A stretch of DNA of 64,000 nt from contig NW_023998414.1 in assembly GCF_014805625.2 (NCBI RefSeq), positions 6,522,427 through 6,586,426 of the forward strand. Direction: 5' to 3'. This DNA is from Glossina fuscipes (lineage: Eukaryota > Arthropoda > Insecta > Diptera > Glossinidae). A program made the position numbers and the translations under genes. Under the pieces are notes generated by a model, which saw nothing but the letters and a program-made list of their open reading frames with translations, searched no databases and was not told the DNA's origin. Each line of letters begins with the position of its first letter. The first letter of the stretch is position 1. Below are positions 12,753-25,079 of this stretch, piece by piece.

Positions 12753-12780
12753 CTTACGCCTTACGCCTTACGCCTTACGC
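12753..12780. repeat. Heptamer CTTACGC repeated four times
   Basis: Four perfect, head-to-tail copies of CTTACGC. A seven-base unit is unusual here, where nearly all other tandem repeats have 1-4 base units. It does not resemble the TTAGG-type insect telomere unit. Confidence 0.9.
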
Positions 12781-13279
12781 CGTTTGCCATCGCTTTAGTT
12801 TTTCTTTTAATTTTAGTTATTTCTATGCTGTGTGACTGTAGGTTACAACAAACACATTTTCATACCGCAACAATCACGACATGAAAGAAACGTAACGATG
12901 AAGAAAAACAAGAAAACTTTCAATGCTAAAGTGAATGTGAAATTTGCTGCAAGCGATAACAAAAACAACTAACATCTGAAAAACGGAAGAAATTCTAGAC
13001 TGTCATTGGAATTAAAGAAGATGTATATCACAACGGCGGTCGGACAAGAAAAGAAAATGATAAAAAATATTTCTGAACTCGGTTGGATGCCAACAAGAGC
13101 CGAGCACAAGTAACCACAAGTAAGGAGTAAGAAAGGAGGGAAAATTCTAAGAAAAACAAAAAAAAAAAAAAAAAAAAAACTGTTATGCATTCGCGTTGGC
13201 ATTTAAGTGTGAAACAGAAGTTTGACAAACTCTAAACGTGATCTATGTACGTCGCCATAAACCTGACGTACAACTCAAA

Positions 13280-13319
13280 AGAAGAAGAAGAAGAAGAAGT
13301 AAAAGAAGAAGAAAAAAAA
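13280..13319. repeat. (GAA)n microsatellite
   Basis: GAAGAAGAA units with one interruption and an A-rich end. Confidence 0.85.
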
Positions 13320-14039
13320 AGAAAACGATTCAAAATTAGTTCAAATGAAGAAAGTTTGCCAGAATTCAGTAAATGGAATATTAACTAATGGTTTATGAGT
13401 AAGAAAAAGATGAAAAGTGAAGATAAAGTAAGCACTGGATGATAAATGTTAAGAAATTCTTCTTAAATAACGCAATTAATTCCGAGTTGAATACTGGCAT
13501 AGCATTCAGTAAATTTCATTTAGCACTTGCATGATTACGCACACCGATCCCAAATCCATCCAGTTTTCTTCCGCCCATTCTCAGTTATTTCCTTAATTTT
13601 GGATACGGTATACATGATCTAAGACCTGATTTATTAAATGAATTTTATATGTGTCTAATAATCCTAAAAAAGAGAGTATCTTTTCATAGGTCCTCTCAGA
13701 GATTCGACTTTGTTTACGCCATCTCTTGGAAAGATATATTAAAAGGCAGACCAAGCCGCTGACTTCTTCTCATCTTGTTTCAGTTGATTCGATCAACGAC
13801 AGTAGTAGACGAAACTTTTAAATCGAAGAAGATATTTATTGTTGAGATATCAAAGTTTTCCTTACCTCGTTGTCTAGAGGAAGCAAGCTTTTGCTTACTA
13901 AAAAACGGAAGACAAGCAATGATCAAATTTTTCAAAAATTTCTTTTAAAAAGTTTTTAGTTTCTACTCGCCCCTAGTTTTATATTTTTATGTCCTACACA
14001 TACTTGTGCTACAGAGATAGATATTAAATTTGTGCGAAT

Positions 14040-14480
14040 GTTTGCAATGTCTAGAAGGACTTGAGATAGACTCAATTTCTGTTACACTGAAGGACTTTGA
14101 ATCACTCTCTGAATCGATTTAAGTATGTTTCTGTGTCCATAGTTCCTCACGAAAACTCGTTAATAATAGTGATTTGACATAAAAACTCACCGAACTCACC
14201 GACTACGACGACCTATTTTTGATGATCCCAACCCATAAAAGAATTCAAATGAAAAATAAGGAACTCGCAAAGGCTCATCTTTTCTTATACCGATCGATCG
14301 GGAATCACTTTCGGGATCGATTCAAGCTTGTTTGTCCGTCTTGTTCTCTTGTATTCAACCTACGGCTCGCAATTTTTGAGAGACTTTGATCAAATTTGGT
14401 ATACTGATGTGTTTTGCCCCAAGTACAGGTGCTATTGAAAACGGTTCGGTTCGGACTACTTTTTCGCCCACTATCTATTT
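14040..14480 (-). repeat. Interspersed repeat family B, two minus-oriented copies
   Basis: Two fragments lie in a row. The first (about 14050-14200) has GACTTGAGATAGACTCAATT and CTGAATCGATTTAAG. The second (about 14270-14480) has the fuller order TATACCGATCGATCGG, GATTCAAGCTTG, TTTGTCCGTC, TCGCAATTTTTGAGA, AAATTTGGTATACTGATGTG, then TTGAAAACGGTTCGG. The same order appears reversed in the plus-oriented copies at 38770 and 41410. No coding capacity. Confidence 0.7.
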
Positions 14481-14519
14481 AACGACTTATTTTAAAAAAG
14501 TATGTATATAAACAATTAA

Positions 14520-14690
14520 AGGGTGGCGTAATAATATAGACAGACAGACATACCGGCAGGCGAGCATAGTCAAATCGATTCAAAATGTGATGCTGATCAA
14601 GAAAATATATACTTTGTGGTCTCGGTCTGTGGGGGCGTAGCAAACATTTTGACAAAAGAAATATACCCGTCACCTTTTGGAGGTGGACAC
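14520..14690 (+). repeat. Interspersed repeat family A, plus-oriented fragment
   Basis: GACAGACAGAC at 14539-14549 is followed by AATCGATTCAAAATGTGATG and CTGATCAAGAAAATATATAC, then GTGGTCTCGG. This is the same string of blocks, in reverse, as the copy at 6180-6560. It ends in a diverged ATATACCC motif. Confidence 0.7.
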
Positions 14691-15099
14691 CGCAACACCG
14701 CAGTCACTCTGTGGGAACATCTTTCGATTAAGTGTGCCTGTAGTATGCAACATAAGTAATCTACATTTAGATTTGGAAAAAAATAAAAAAAATAAGTTAA
14801 GCTGCGTTCCTACGTCTATAGATGTATGTAGGCGTTTTTAGAAATATTAATTTTTGTGTAAATGGCGTGTTTTTGGATGAAAACAAAGGTTCTTTGACCA
14901 AAAAAAAAAACACTCTTTTATTAATAATAAATGTTTTAATTAACTATTGAGAAAGTGTTTTGTTTTTCTCTACAGAACATCGTTTTAAAGATACCGCAAT
15001 AAATTCAAATGAAAGAAAAACAAAAATTGTTTGAGTTTTGAAAAATCGGGGCTCGAGTAAAACGCGTGTGAGAGACATGTTGTCTTAAAATAATCAATT

Positions 15100-16365
15100 T
15101 TTTGTTATGTTTTTCCATCTGTCCTTCCAAGTTGAAATACTACTCGTCGTCTTTCCCTTTTCTCGACGATTTTTTGCTCAAAATTGAGTCTTCTGCTGAA
15201 TCTCTCAAAAGCATTACTCCACGTCTTTTAGCAAAGGGCATATCCACCCGCATTTTCATTAGTTATTGCAAGAGCATTGTTCGTCCTCTCATCGATATAT
15301 TTATCGGTGGTTGGTAGTATTTTCCCGAGGCGGGGAAAAGTAGTCTTATTGTTCCCATTTTAAAAAGCGGCGGTAGAAAGGATATAGAAAACTGTAAGGC
15401 TACAGCCAAGCTTAGTGCACTTTGAGAACTTGCAAAAAAAGACATTTGTTATGCTCAGGTAATGCTATTATTTCACTATGCCAACTTGGTTTTACGTCCA
15501 ACAGATCCACAGTAAAAATACAGACTGTTTGAACAATTGTGTTATGTAGTCAAAGGGTTTTCCGAGGGTTTGGCACATTAATGTTGTTTATATTGACTTT
15601 AGGAAGATTTTTGATAGAGTAAACAATGAGTTCCATATTTTTAAACTTATTTTATATGAGTTTCCGGACATCTTGGTTAAATGGTTTGCTTCTTATCTAA
15701 AATGCCATGTTCAGCGTGTTATTTGTAATAGTATTTCGGTTAGGGAAGTAATTGATTTATCGAGAGCCCCATAGGGTAGTTATATAGGTCCTGTTCTCTT
15801 CATTTTTGACCCTGACTTCGCTTTCATCGGTCGATGCACGCTCAATGATGGTGGTCTCGTTTATTCATCGCTTTGGTTAGGCCACTTCTAGAGTAGCTTA
15901 TCATTGTGATATTGACGTGATTGATGAGTCTGTGCAGAAACACAGACGTGGGCCGTCTGTTAACCGTTTTAAACTGATTAAGCTTCAAATCCTTTATAAG
16001 CGGAGACGTGCACTTGGTGCCGCCTTTGTCGTCAAATTGGTCAATGGTGTAATCTCGTCATTAGATTTACTTGGCGAAATTAATCTTAATGTCACAAAGC
16101 ACTATGAGCTTTTTAACCTTTTCTACGTTTTACGTATTATCATCGCTTTTCTTTTTCTGATTCGATTATTCAAGCAAAAGTGTTAAAGATCCACTCACTC
16201 AACATAATTGTAAAATGAGCCGTTTTCCAGATAGTATGTATATGAATGCTGTTGACATGGCCTGAATGTACAATAATTAACTATAAATTTTTCATTGTTA
16301 TTATAAACTTCAGTTTACCGTGCATGGCTGTACTCTGTTAGCCGAATAAATCAATAAATAGGAAG
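15100..16365 (+). mobile_element. Jockey-like non-LTR retrotransposon relic (LINE ORF2 fragment)
   Basis: The plus strand carries, in the right order but in several frames, blocks of a Jockey/CR1-type reverse transcriptase: ISYCKSIVRPLIDIFIGGWY followed by FPEAGKSSLIVPILKSG (about 15260-15370) and IENC; LGFTSNRSTV (near 15490); VYIDFRKIFDRVN (15584-15630); ASYLKCHVQRV (near 15690-15720); and GSYIGPVLF (near 15775-15800). The YADD catalytic box that should follow is absent, and the sequence passes directly to a C-terminal block (about 15870-16110) with RRALGAAFVVKLVNGVISSL. A deletion of several hundred bases is inferred. Gag, endonuclease and 5' end are missing. The 3' end is probably the AATAAATCAATAAATA tail near 16360. 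Confidence 0.8.
15917..16186 (+). pseudogene. C-terminal part of the LINE ORF2, open for 89 codons
   Basis: This frame keeps the end of the reverse transcriptase protein of the LINE relic above. The motif order V.K..R.P.VNRFKLIKLQ, then RRALGAAFVVKLVNGVISSL, corresponds to the conserved region after the polymerase domain of Jockey-type proteins ('RR...D..F.Y.il.G'). It starts inside the domain and has no start signal of its own, so it is a remnant and not a gene. Confidence 0.6.
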
Positions 16366-17489
16366 AACACCATAATTGTTGCGTTGCTTGCTTCATCAAA
16401 AATCTATCGTCTTTTTTAATGCGCTGCTGGCGAGTATAAGAAACCGCGACTTTTCACTCCTTTAAGTTCGAGACCCTAAACACATTCATTCATGTATTCA
16501 TTCGTTTCAACTCATCTTCTTTGATTACTTAGTTTTTCATTTCATAATAAACATAAATAAAAAAATAGACAGACATTTGACGAGATTAAAACGTGTAATC
16601 AATAAGATCACGTTTATAGTATGATTAAGATTAAAATCTAAAAATAAAAATAAAAAAAGAAAAAAATTGAAAGAGTTTACATATAAAAGAATCAATTCCT
16701 TACGTCATTTCTAGTATGCTGCAGTGTTTAATGCAAATTTCACTGAACTGAAGCTCGCCTTCAACAAATATTACTTAAAAACACATAAAAAATAAAAAAT
16801 AAAAAAAATAATCTTATTATTATTATTTTTTCGTGAATAACGTATAGAAATTTCTCACTTTTTTTCTATTTTCTTCTTTATAGCTTGTTGTTGGCTTTTA
16901 TTTAAGCACCAAAAAAAAAAAAAAAAAAAAAAAAAACGTATAAAAACGGCTTACGAAGTCTGCGTAGGTAAAATGGCAGCAAAAATGGAAATCATTGCCA
17001 AGCCATTGTATAATTTTTATTCAAATGTGTAATAATAAAACTGAAAGTGAGAGTGAGATGGTGAGATAGTGAAAACAGAAACTCAGCATAATATCATTGG
17101 AGAGATGTACGTAGGGAGGCAAAAAAAAAAAAATAATAAGAAAAAAGGAAAAAAAGGAAAAAATGAATTTAATATACTGCAGAGTGGCCTGATTTTTACA
17201 ATACTTACATGGACAGTAGAAATGGAATACATTTTAAAGAGAATGAAAAAGAATGACTACTTGAAATGGACAAGGATGATACCAAAGAGAGCAAACAAGA
17301 GGCAGCATCTTAACTGATTTACATAAGTAGAGAAGAAAATGTCTCAACAACACTTATACGCCCTGTGATAAGGAAATATGTGGAATTTAATTTGAAAGCA
17401 ACCAAAGGCATCTGCGGATCGAATAGAAATTCAGACGTATATAAGACGCTTCAATCGTAGTTTAATATGTAGACACGGTCAAGTGCTCT
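16366..17489. other. AT-rich non-coding sequence
   Basis: Poly-A tracts are frequent, including 27 A at 16910-16936. The 82-codon frame at 17069-17317 is Lys-rich because of A runs and has no recognisable motif. Confidence 0.5.
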
Positions 17490-17840
17490 GAATACTTTTC
17501 CATTTTCCAAAAAAGCCAAAAGTTGTTTCTTCGACCAAGAATTGACGGCGACTGTTTTCCATAATAACTAAGGAGTTATTTTAATCGACCATCTCGAAAA
17601 GCGAGAAAACATTAGAGGTTCGTATTACACACTATTACCTGATAAGCTTAAGGCAGAGATCGAAGAAAATCGGACACATTTGCAAAAATGAAATTTTTTT
17701 TTTGTCCAAGATGAATAGCCGGATCATTCTTCGGCGGTTGTTATTTTAGAAATGTACTCTCGCTCACCTAAGCACCAGTCCCCGGGGGCATTTTCTTTTT
17801 TCTTCCTAAGCTAAAAATTAAGCTCCGAAGACTGAGGTTA
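17490..17840 (+). pseudogene. Decayed mariner transposase, irritans-like
   Basis: From 17503 one frame reads FSKKAKS...ELTATVFH, a stop, then GVILIDHLEKRENIRGSYY and PDKLKAEIEENRTHLQK, which matches the central part of irritans-type mariner transposases (the VFWD...GIIxIDYLxKGxTI block carries the first catalytic aspartate). After a frameshift near 17695, VQDE.PDHSS corresponds to the HQDNAPAHTS motif with the second aspartate. A further shift gives F.LPKLKIKLRRLR, from the region beyond the third aspartate, whose own motif is destroyed. Both ends of the element and its inverted repeats are unrecognised. The gene is dead. Confidence 0.75.
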
Positions 17841-20310
17841 TCGTAAAATCCGCCCATCATCTTCGCTGATGATTATCTGGCGTGGAGGAAGACCCCAGAT
17901 GTCATAAGGACGAACTAAAAGAATACGGGCGTCCCTAGCAGAAGTGTTTATGCTTGCTAGGAGATTATGTACAAAAATAAATTTAAGGAAAAAAGTCTTG
18001 TTCAACAATTGTACAGAATGGGAATTTAACTCTTCGTGGCATCTGACTAACTATAACTATAGTTACGGAATAAAAGTTTACAAGACCGTTCCTAGAATAC
18101 TTAATCAATCAACATTTACGCGTTATAAACTTTAAGGCTCTTTAGTATTTGTTTGACAGCCATCAGTAGTGAACACTCTCAGTGAATGGGTGAACAGAGA
18201 AAATATTGACTATCGCTACGTGACACAAGATTCTTATGTGAAAAATTCCAGTCCAAACCAAAATTCAAGGCAAGCGAGATCCTTCTTTATTAAGGTATGC
18301 TCCTCTATTTGCACGGATAATATATTAACTTACATAGTTTAAATGAAGCCCTACCTGTACACAAGGCGAGACGAGACGGTTTTGGTCACGACGAAATATA
18401 AACAGTTTCGTGAGAATGGTTTCTTGACACCAATGAACTATGAATGCGATATAAATGAAATGTGGACCAATCACGGACGAGGATCGCCAAGAAAAAAGAC
18501 AGGAAAGAAATGGAATATATTTTACCTCAGACTTTGATGTACTTTAGGAGCATTCGCGCAAACCCGTAAATTGCGGACGGATTGAAATTCTAAAGTGATT
18601 GAAAGAATCGGGGATAGGTTCACCTTTGTTACAGTGCATTCACTGCCATGTTGTTCTATTTTGTTTCATCTATAAAATGGTATAACTTGTATATTAAAAT
18701 ATTATTTATTAGCAAAGTAGTCCCCACTTTACTACAAAACTGAAATGAGATCAATAATATAAATGCCTGAACGAATATTAAAGGTTAACTGATTATTAAA
18801 CTAGGTCACTAAAATGCAAACATAAATACGCTGACTAAGATTAATTACACCAAGATTAAGTGGTTCTGTTAAATGCGTTACACGAGGAAATAGTGAAATC
18901 AATGAAGCGAAGAGGAAGGAGAATGTTAAGTTATCTTATTATCTGATTGTTTTATCATGTTAGCTTAAGGCTGATTCCATTGCGTCTTACATACGTAAAG
19001 AATTGGTTTATGCCGATGAGAAAGGGAGAGAGAGAAGAGGGTCATAATCCCAACTGCCGGCAAAATCGAGGCATCAATGTTTCAGCGATGAAATGGAGGT
19101 AAAATGGCAATGCAGCGGTTTATAAATCCGTTACCTCGATAACCAAAACCAAACAAATTAAGTTTGAATTGTGGTTTTACATGCGGTTTATTTGCTTTTT
19201 CGAAATTTGCAAAACTGACTCAGTCGTAAACGATTTTCTAACAATGAACAGAGATAATCTTTGATGGGTGGCTATTTTGAAGAACTCGTTGATTCTCACT
19301 ATAAGCAGATTATCAAAGTTCTTGAATACAGAAACAATTTAAAGAAACTATGGTGAGGCAAGAACGATTCTCCCTAAATTTTTCGTTTTTCTTCGTAATG
19401 TCGGATATTTTCAAGGCTATCGCTCGCATGTGTTCATTTTTATGTTTACCTTCACTGTCAAAGATTTTGTTCGGTCGCATTAGCCTCTTCATCCGTCAAA
19501 TGAACCATAATGTAAATCAAATTTTCGGACATAGGAAGCTTATAGTGCGGGTGGCCTGCTATTAAATAAACAAAGCAAGGCCGTTGAACTGTTGATCAAG
19601 ATGAGACATGTTTTTATCCCGATTGGATTTCTTACATAATCTATTACGATTGCTTCCTACTTTTTTATTATCACACATATATACATCTGTCTTTTTTTTC
19701 TTTTTGCAAAGCTGGAATATTTGTAAATTTTTTTTTTTTTAAGAGAAATTTTTTATTTTTATAAAGAATAGTTTAGTATAATATGCATGCAATACTTACG
19801 CAGTAATTGTGACGCAATAAATTTTTATAAGTTTTTGTTTGTATGCGCTTTACAACAGCGTTAACTGACTCAATCAAAATTCTGCATGCCAACGATTAAA
19901 CCGATATTTTACGCATACACGGTACGTCAGACATTTTACTGTTATCGAAAACGTATTCAGCTGGCGACCATACGTGCGGATGCGTTAACACCCGCAATCA
20001 TTAACATACAATAATTTTACAAAAACAAAATAATTAATGAAAAAATTTAAATAGAACGAGATAGCTAGCTATAAAACTCGAAAACAGAAGCGAAGGAGAA
20101 AAAAAAAGAAAAAAAACAAAGCATTAATGATTAAAAATATTTATATATGCGTGTAAAAGAATTCAAGCGCAATTTTGTTTGCACTAAGCGTCGCTGCGTG
20201 TAAATACAGCATCGTTCCCACTTAGGTATTTATTGAATTCTGATAAAATGCAAACACTCTCGAGCACATCGTGCACATATGTTTGTATGTTTGTATGCTT
20301 CGTTTTTAAT
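17841..20310. other. Unassigned balanced-composition sequence
   Basis: Frames at 17944-18135, 18343-18537 and 19350-19565 were examined and show no domain. The first lies just downstream of the mariner relic and could include its eroded 3' end. From about 19650 the sequence becomes AT-rich with T runs. Confidence 0.4.
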
Positions 20311-20860
20311 CTTTTTATACCCACCACTAAGGGATGGGGGGATACACTTATTTTCTCATAAAACTTGCAACACCTCAACGGATCAGCATGAGTTTCTGAA
20401 TTGATTAAGCCATGTCTGTCCGTCAGTGTGTCTTCTTGTCTACATGGTGTGCGTCCTGATCGCGAAAATGCAGTTATTGATTATAAATTTGGTAGAAAAC
20501 TCCACTATTTTTGTGAAAAAATGTAAAAATCGGCCATGCCCATAAAATATCCTTTTTTCACTATTTTAAGGCTTTATACATATTACAGCAAGACATCAGC
20601 AATAAGCGTATCAAATAAACGGACTAGGAGTGTAGAATGCGAGAAACAAAGTGTGTTAATGCGAAATTAATAATGGTGGACGTCACGACGTTGTGTACTA
20701 ATTTTTCTTACACAATAGCTTTTAGCGAAGTAAAAGGTGGGAGATAAGTTTCAACCCAATTACTTTTTTATGACCATAAATAAAAGTATGGAGAAGCAAA
20801 GATTTTAATGGCGGCGAGTATGTGAGATTCGACCCCAGCCGAATATAATTTTCTTGCTTC
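20311..20860 (-). repeat. Interspersed repeat family A, long minus-oriented copy
   Basis: One edge reads TATACCCACCACTAAGGGAT followed by GGGGGGATACAC and TTGCAACACCTC, then CATGTCTGTCCGTCAG. The other edge reads GAGATTCGACCCCAGCCGAA and TATAATTTTC. Both edges are typical of short interspersed repeats that are common in fly genomes. At about 550 bp this is the most complete family A copy in the window. No reading frame is maintained, so I cannot assign it to a transposon class. Confidence 0.7.
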
Positions 20861-22329
20861 TATTGTTTTTTTTGTTTTTTAAACGCAATCAATATTGTTT
20901 CGTTGTTAATGTTAAAGGTTTGTTTGTTGTTCCTTCTGACTGTCTGTCTATCTATGGCCTCTTCTACGCAGTTAATTGAATAATTTCAATTGTATGTTCA
21001 ACCGCACGTACACTTGTATGCATATATATTGTGTGCGTACGTGTGTGCGTATGCTTAAGAGAGAGATTTTAACTTTAACTTTTACTGCATTAAGTACGGC
21101 CACTTAACTGGTCATAAATATCCAGAGTCCGCTGAAATCCCAACGATTGTCATTAAAAGCCCATATGCGTATAGCGAGTCAGTAAGCCTTTCAAAGAGTT
21201 GGGGGCAGACCTTTCCACTTGTATTGCATACATATAAATATTTTTTAACAATCTTTTTTTTTTATTTTTTTATTTTTTTTTTTTATTGCTCTCTCGCACT
21301 CAATTGTTTTCCAGCATATCGACGGTGCATACACGGCGCATATGGCTGGCGTTAAAGTGCATATTTTATAATAATAATTTCACTTACTTTTTTGTTTTTT
21401 CATGTGAAGTTTTTATTTGATTTTTAAATTGCAAACAACAGGAGCAGCAACAAAATTTATTAATAAAAAACGTACACAATTGCCACTTAAGCGAATGGAT
21501 GATAGCTTTTTACACATTCATATTCAATTACAAAGCACTCATACGATCGGCATCGATATGCGCGTTAGGCGTCTATATTCTTATAGAAGAAAACAAAAAA
21601 AAAAAAAAAAAAATTAAACATTTTTCCCTCCTATAGACGCGAAGGGTATAATGAGAAAATATTATATAACGAAAATATATGCTATAGCACACACCCATGC
21701 GTACACTTTGGTACACCAGTAAAGATGCAAAAAAAGTTGGCATTTATCTTGTCGAGAATTTAAAAGTTTCAATCAAATCTTCTTTAAATTCTTTGTTCCA
21801 TTGGATTTTTTTTTTTTTTTTTTTCAAGTTCATTGTATATCCGGTTTTAACAGACTTCAAGTATTTTCATTCCATTGCTGTGATAAGATTATCTTCCATA
21901 TTGAACATGATACAACCTCATAGATTCTTTTTTTTTTTTTTTTTTTTTGATATTTATTGAAATTGTATCTAAATAACAATTTATTCACATTAATTACGGA
22001 ATTAGCGCCATAATTGCACTTTAGCGGCGAGTTAGCATAATTGTACAGGATCATGAAACAAGTGTTTGTAAGAAATATTGAACACTTTTGTGGAAAATCA
22101 ATCCTGAATTTTTGCCACTTCCGCCTATAAATCTGCTGTTGTTTTACCAGTAACACGAACAATGTTGCGGAATAAGGTTATCAAGATTTTGTGGTTTATT
22201 GCAGCAAGACAATGCTCTAACATAGTCTAACAGATTAATATCACAAGCTCGCATAAAGTTGTTTCCCGAAGATTACACGACCATTCAAACTCTTCTCCAA
22301 GTAAATTGACTTTGTTCTTAATTAATGCG
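20861..22329. other. AT-rich non-coding sequence
   Basis: It holds several T runs (21250-21290, 21805-21824, 21929-21948) and an A run at 21594-21613. A short frame near 22200 reads CGLLQQDNAL, which recalls the QDNA motif of mariner transposases, but nothing around it supports that reading. Confidence 0.4.
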
Positions 22330-22480
22330 GACGTAGGTAACACGCAGAAGGGCTTAAGATAGACCCACGTTTGAGTATACCGATCGATTCAGAACAGTAA
22401 TCTGAATTTATTCAATCCTGTTTGTTCGTCTGTCCGTCTAATGCCTGTCCATGTAGATAGAATTTGTTCAGAAATTTTAT
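22330..22480 (-). repeat. Interspersed repeat family B, minus-oriented fragment
   Basis: GGCTTAAGATAGACCCACG, TATACCGATCGATTCAGAA and TTGTTCGTCTGTCCGTC occur in the same order as in the copies at 14270 and 43780. Confidence 0.65.
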
Positions 22481-24555
22481 TTGTTATCGAAGAGATTGAG
22501 ATCGGATCATATTTTTTTACTTTGCAAGCACTGATATTCTTTCCTCTAAGAACTGCTTTTGCTACCTTGAGAATGTCAAATCCTTTTACGAATTTTGTTG
22601 ATATCTTATTCATGGTTATATTCATTTCGGTATCACGAATTATTTTTGAAATTTCGTCTATAGCGTTTAGATCATTCTGCAGATTTTATTAAGTAGTAAT
22701 TAAAACCTATTCGCATTTGTTTAGTCTGACTATATTCCTAATCCTCGCGAGTCATTAGGATCTATCTCATTGAAGTTTTTTCCACGTTCCCTGCTTACTC
22801 CTTTTGCTTTTAGTTTTGCGTCTTTTTTATTTTTATTAGTTGCTATTCATATAACATTAGTTCTTGAATGCTTTTCTTCGCCCAGGGCCTTAGATCAAAG
22901 CAAAACTGCAGGTGAATTATCTACCGCAGTCTCCATACAAGAGGGCAAGGTATCAAGTAAAACATCTAGGAAATAAATTCGGTTATTAAGTTTGACATTT
23001 GCTTAAGAAAAGTTTTGCACGCGGACATTATTCCGTTTACCTTTTCCACTTCAGATTCGAAATAATTCGTATACATACTTGGGCGATTAAATCATTTAGT
23101 ACAAAGAACATCAAGCTATTTAAGAGAAAATTCATTAAATCGTTCTCGGGCGTATGTATCGTTGATAGTGAACATTAAAATGCATTTATGCATAAATTCC
23201 AGAAAAAAATGATATAAAAAATTATTTATTCAATATTGTGAGTTTTTTTGCGTGTACCGTTTTCGGTACACTTAACGTAAAAATCACAACTCGACAGCTT
23301 GGATGTTGCCCACACCATTGCCTTATATTTATATATATATATATATATATATATAGTGGTAACAATAATCAGTATTTAGAATCTACTAACTTAAACACAA
23401 AGCAATGAGCTCAGCTTACAACATTTTAGTGTACGTGTACTGAAAACAGGAGATATATTTAAAGAAAAATTTTTTTATATTTGAAATAAGAAAGAAAGGT
23501 TGCACATGTGAACGATGAAACATGCTTCACTTCTTTTTTATTATGCGACTTTTCACTCTTATTAGCGCAAACAATAATTTGTTGTGTATTTGAAGCATTC
23601 GATTGACGTAAAATAATATTGGCTTTTACGTACTAATTTCTTTTTAGTCTTTGACGTTCAGAAGAAAATTAACCTGAAATAGCTTACGCATTCAAAAACA
23701 CTGCTTTGAGTACACTTGGTTCATTCACTATTCACAAATAATTACAAAAATTAGTTTCATCAAAAGCCAAACTTATCGAAAGGAATATTTTGAAAATTAA
23801 TCAAAAAGTTTCCAAAGGTTAGTTTCTGCTTGTTTTTCGCAATATACATCGAATGATTTGGGCATATTTGGTTTCCATACTATTTTTGTTGCGCTTGCAA
23901 GGATGGAAAACGTTCGTTTACAACTTAGAACACCAGTCAAAACCTGTTATTAAGTATACATAAAGGCAAGTCAGTTTTTAAAATGCTGCTTTGAAAGTGT
24001 ATTTACGTATGTTTCCTAGCAGAATATTCGACATTATGCTTCGAAAAACCTCGTTCCTCTTTCATAACTACTCATGAATACACAGCTTTCTTTTTTTTCA
24101 ATCGGTTTATGTTAATAGCAAATAACAAGTCAGCGAGTCAGTCAATGTTATTTCCATCCTACATTTTTAAAAGCTTCTAATGCATAGCTTGGTAGAAGCG
24201 TGACAAATCAAGTCGCCATTCTTGCCTTCCCAATTCTTGGTGCGATAAATGACGCTTTAACTATGATTGGTATGTGGTCGCAGCTATTGTGAATGCTCTG
24301 GGATTGCTAGGAGTACACCGTACCCCACCTTTCCCATTTCTTCCTCACCAATCATCTCGGTACTCATGAATGTAGAGAAAGATACACTCCGAGTCCTTTT
24401 ATTTGATATCCATATTGCTGATATCATACTATAATAAGTATAAAGCCTTAAAAAAAAGAAAAAAGGGTATTTTGTGGCCATAGCCGATTTTTCCACTTTT
24501 GCACATAAATAGTAGAGTTTTTCGCAAACTAAATGTTGAAAATTTGAGCCTTCTA
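22481..24555. other. Unassigned sequence
   Basis: Frames at 22441-22692 and 22770-22976 are open but show no domain and have weak, AT-driven codon content. A (TA)n array lies at 23323-23355 and an 8-bp-stem hairpin at 23252-23271. Confidence 0.4.
23252..23271. repeat. Perfect 8-bp-stem hairpin, GTGTACCG/CGGTACAC
   Basis: The arms GTGTACCG (23252-23259) and CGGTACAC (23264-23271) are perfect reverse complements separated by TTTT. Identical arms with a different loop (ACAA) occur at 39803-39822. No function can be assigned. Confidence 0.9.
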
Positions 24556-24559
24556 TCTT

Positions 24560-24895
24560 TTATAATATGTGAGTAATGGGGAAAAATTCAAAAATTTTTG
24601 AATAGAAAAACAGAGTTGCATTCAACTTACGCTTTACTGAGGCCTTGTGTTTCGACCAATTTGGCCCATTTTTAATACTAACCCGCGTGCAAAGACTTTA
24701 ATTTTTGCGATCAGAAGAATGCCCACAACGAATACCGGAGACAGACAGGAGTGACTCAATCGATTCAGAATTGCACGCTGAGCAGCAACATGTATAGTAT
24801 ATATGGACTCTGAAGCTTCCGTTTGGGTGTTAGATACACTGTGAACGAAAACAAAATGAGTATAGTCCCGTCTTACAGTGTTGGGTATAAAAAAC
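24560..24895 (+). repeat. Interspersed repeat family A, plus-oriented copy
   Basis: It contains CATTTTTAATACTAACC (shared with 56212), GGAGACAGACAGGAG, TCAATCGATTCAGAATTG, CTGAGCAGCAACATG and a terminal GTTGGGTATAAAAA. The terminal TGGGTA.AAAA motif is shared with the copy ending at 55680. Confidence 0.7.
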
Positions 24896-25079
24896 TAAAC
24901 TAAAGCTGGAGCAATTAGTTGCAAGAGAATTATCGATCATATTAAATTTCTTAGCATCTTTATCTGCGGTCTCAAAATACGTGTCATGTACATGCTTCAA
25001 ATTTTAACAGCAAACTTTTCTACGTAGACCAACAACAAGCCATCGCACAAGTTTAAGTTCTTTTGTTGCAAAGAAATCG

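Larger units (their letters stand above)
9491..14035. other. Non-coding sequence, no gene recognised
   Basis: About 9500-10930 is balanced sequence that may be old repeat DNA. About 10930-13480 is rich in T and A runs, with (TTC)n at 10432-10463, (TTTA)n at 11228-11265, a heptamer repeat at 12753-12780 and (GAA)n at 13280-13319. Open frames such as 11059-11346 consist largely of Phe, Leu and Tyr codons from T-rich DNA and are not supported as genes. Confidence 0.5.

Noticed and set aside
22190..22260. CGLLQQDNAL frame resembling the mariner QDNA motif
   Set aside because: Only about six residues fit and neither flank continues the similarity.
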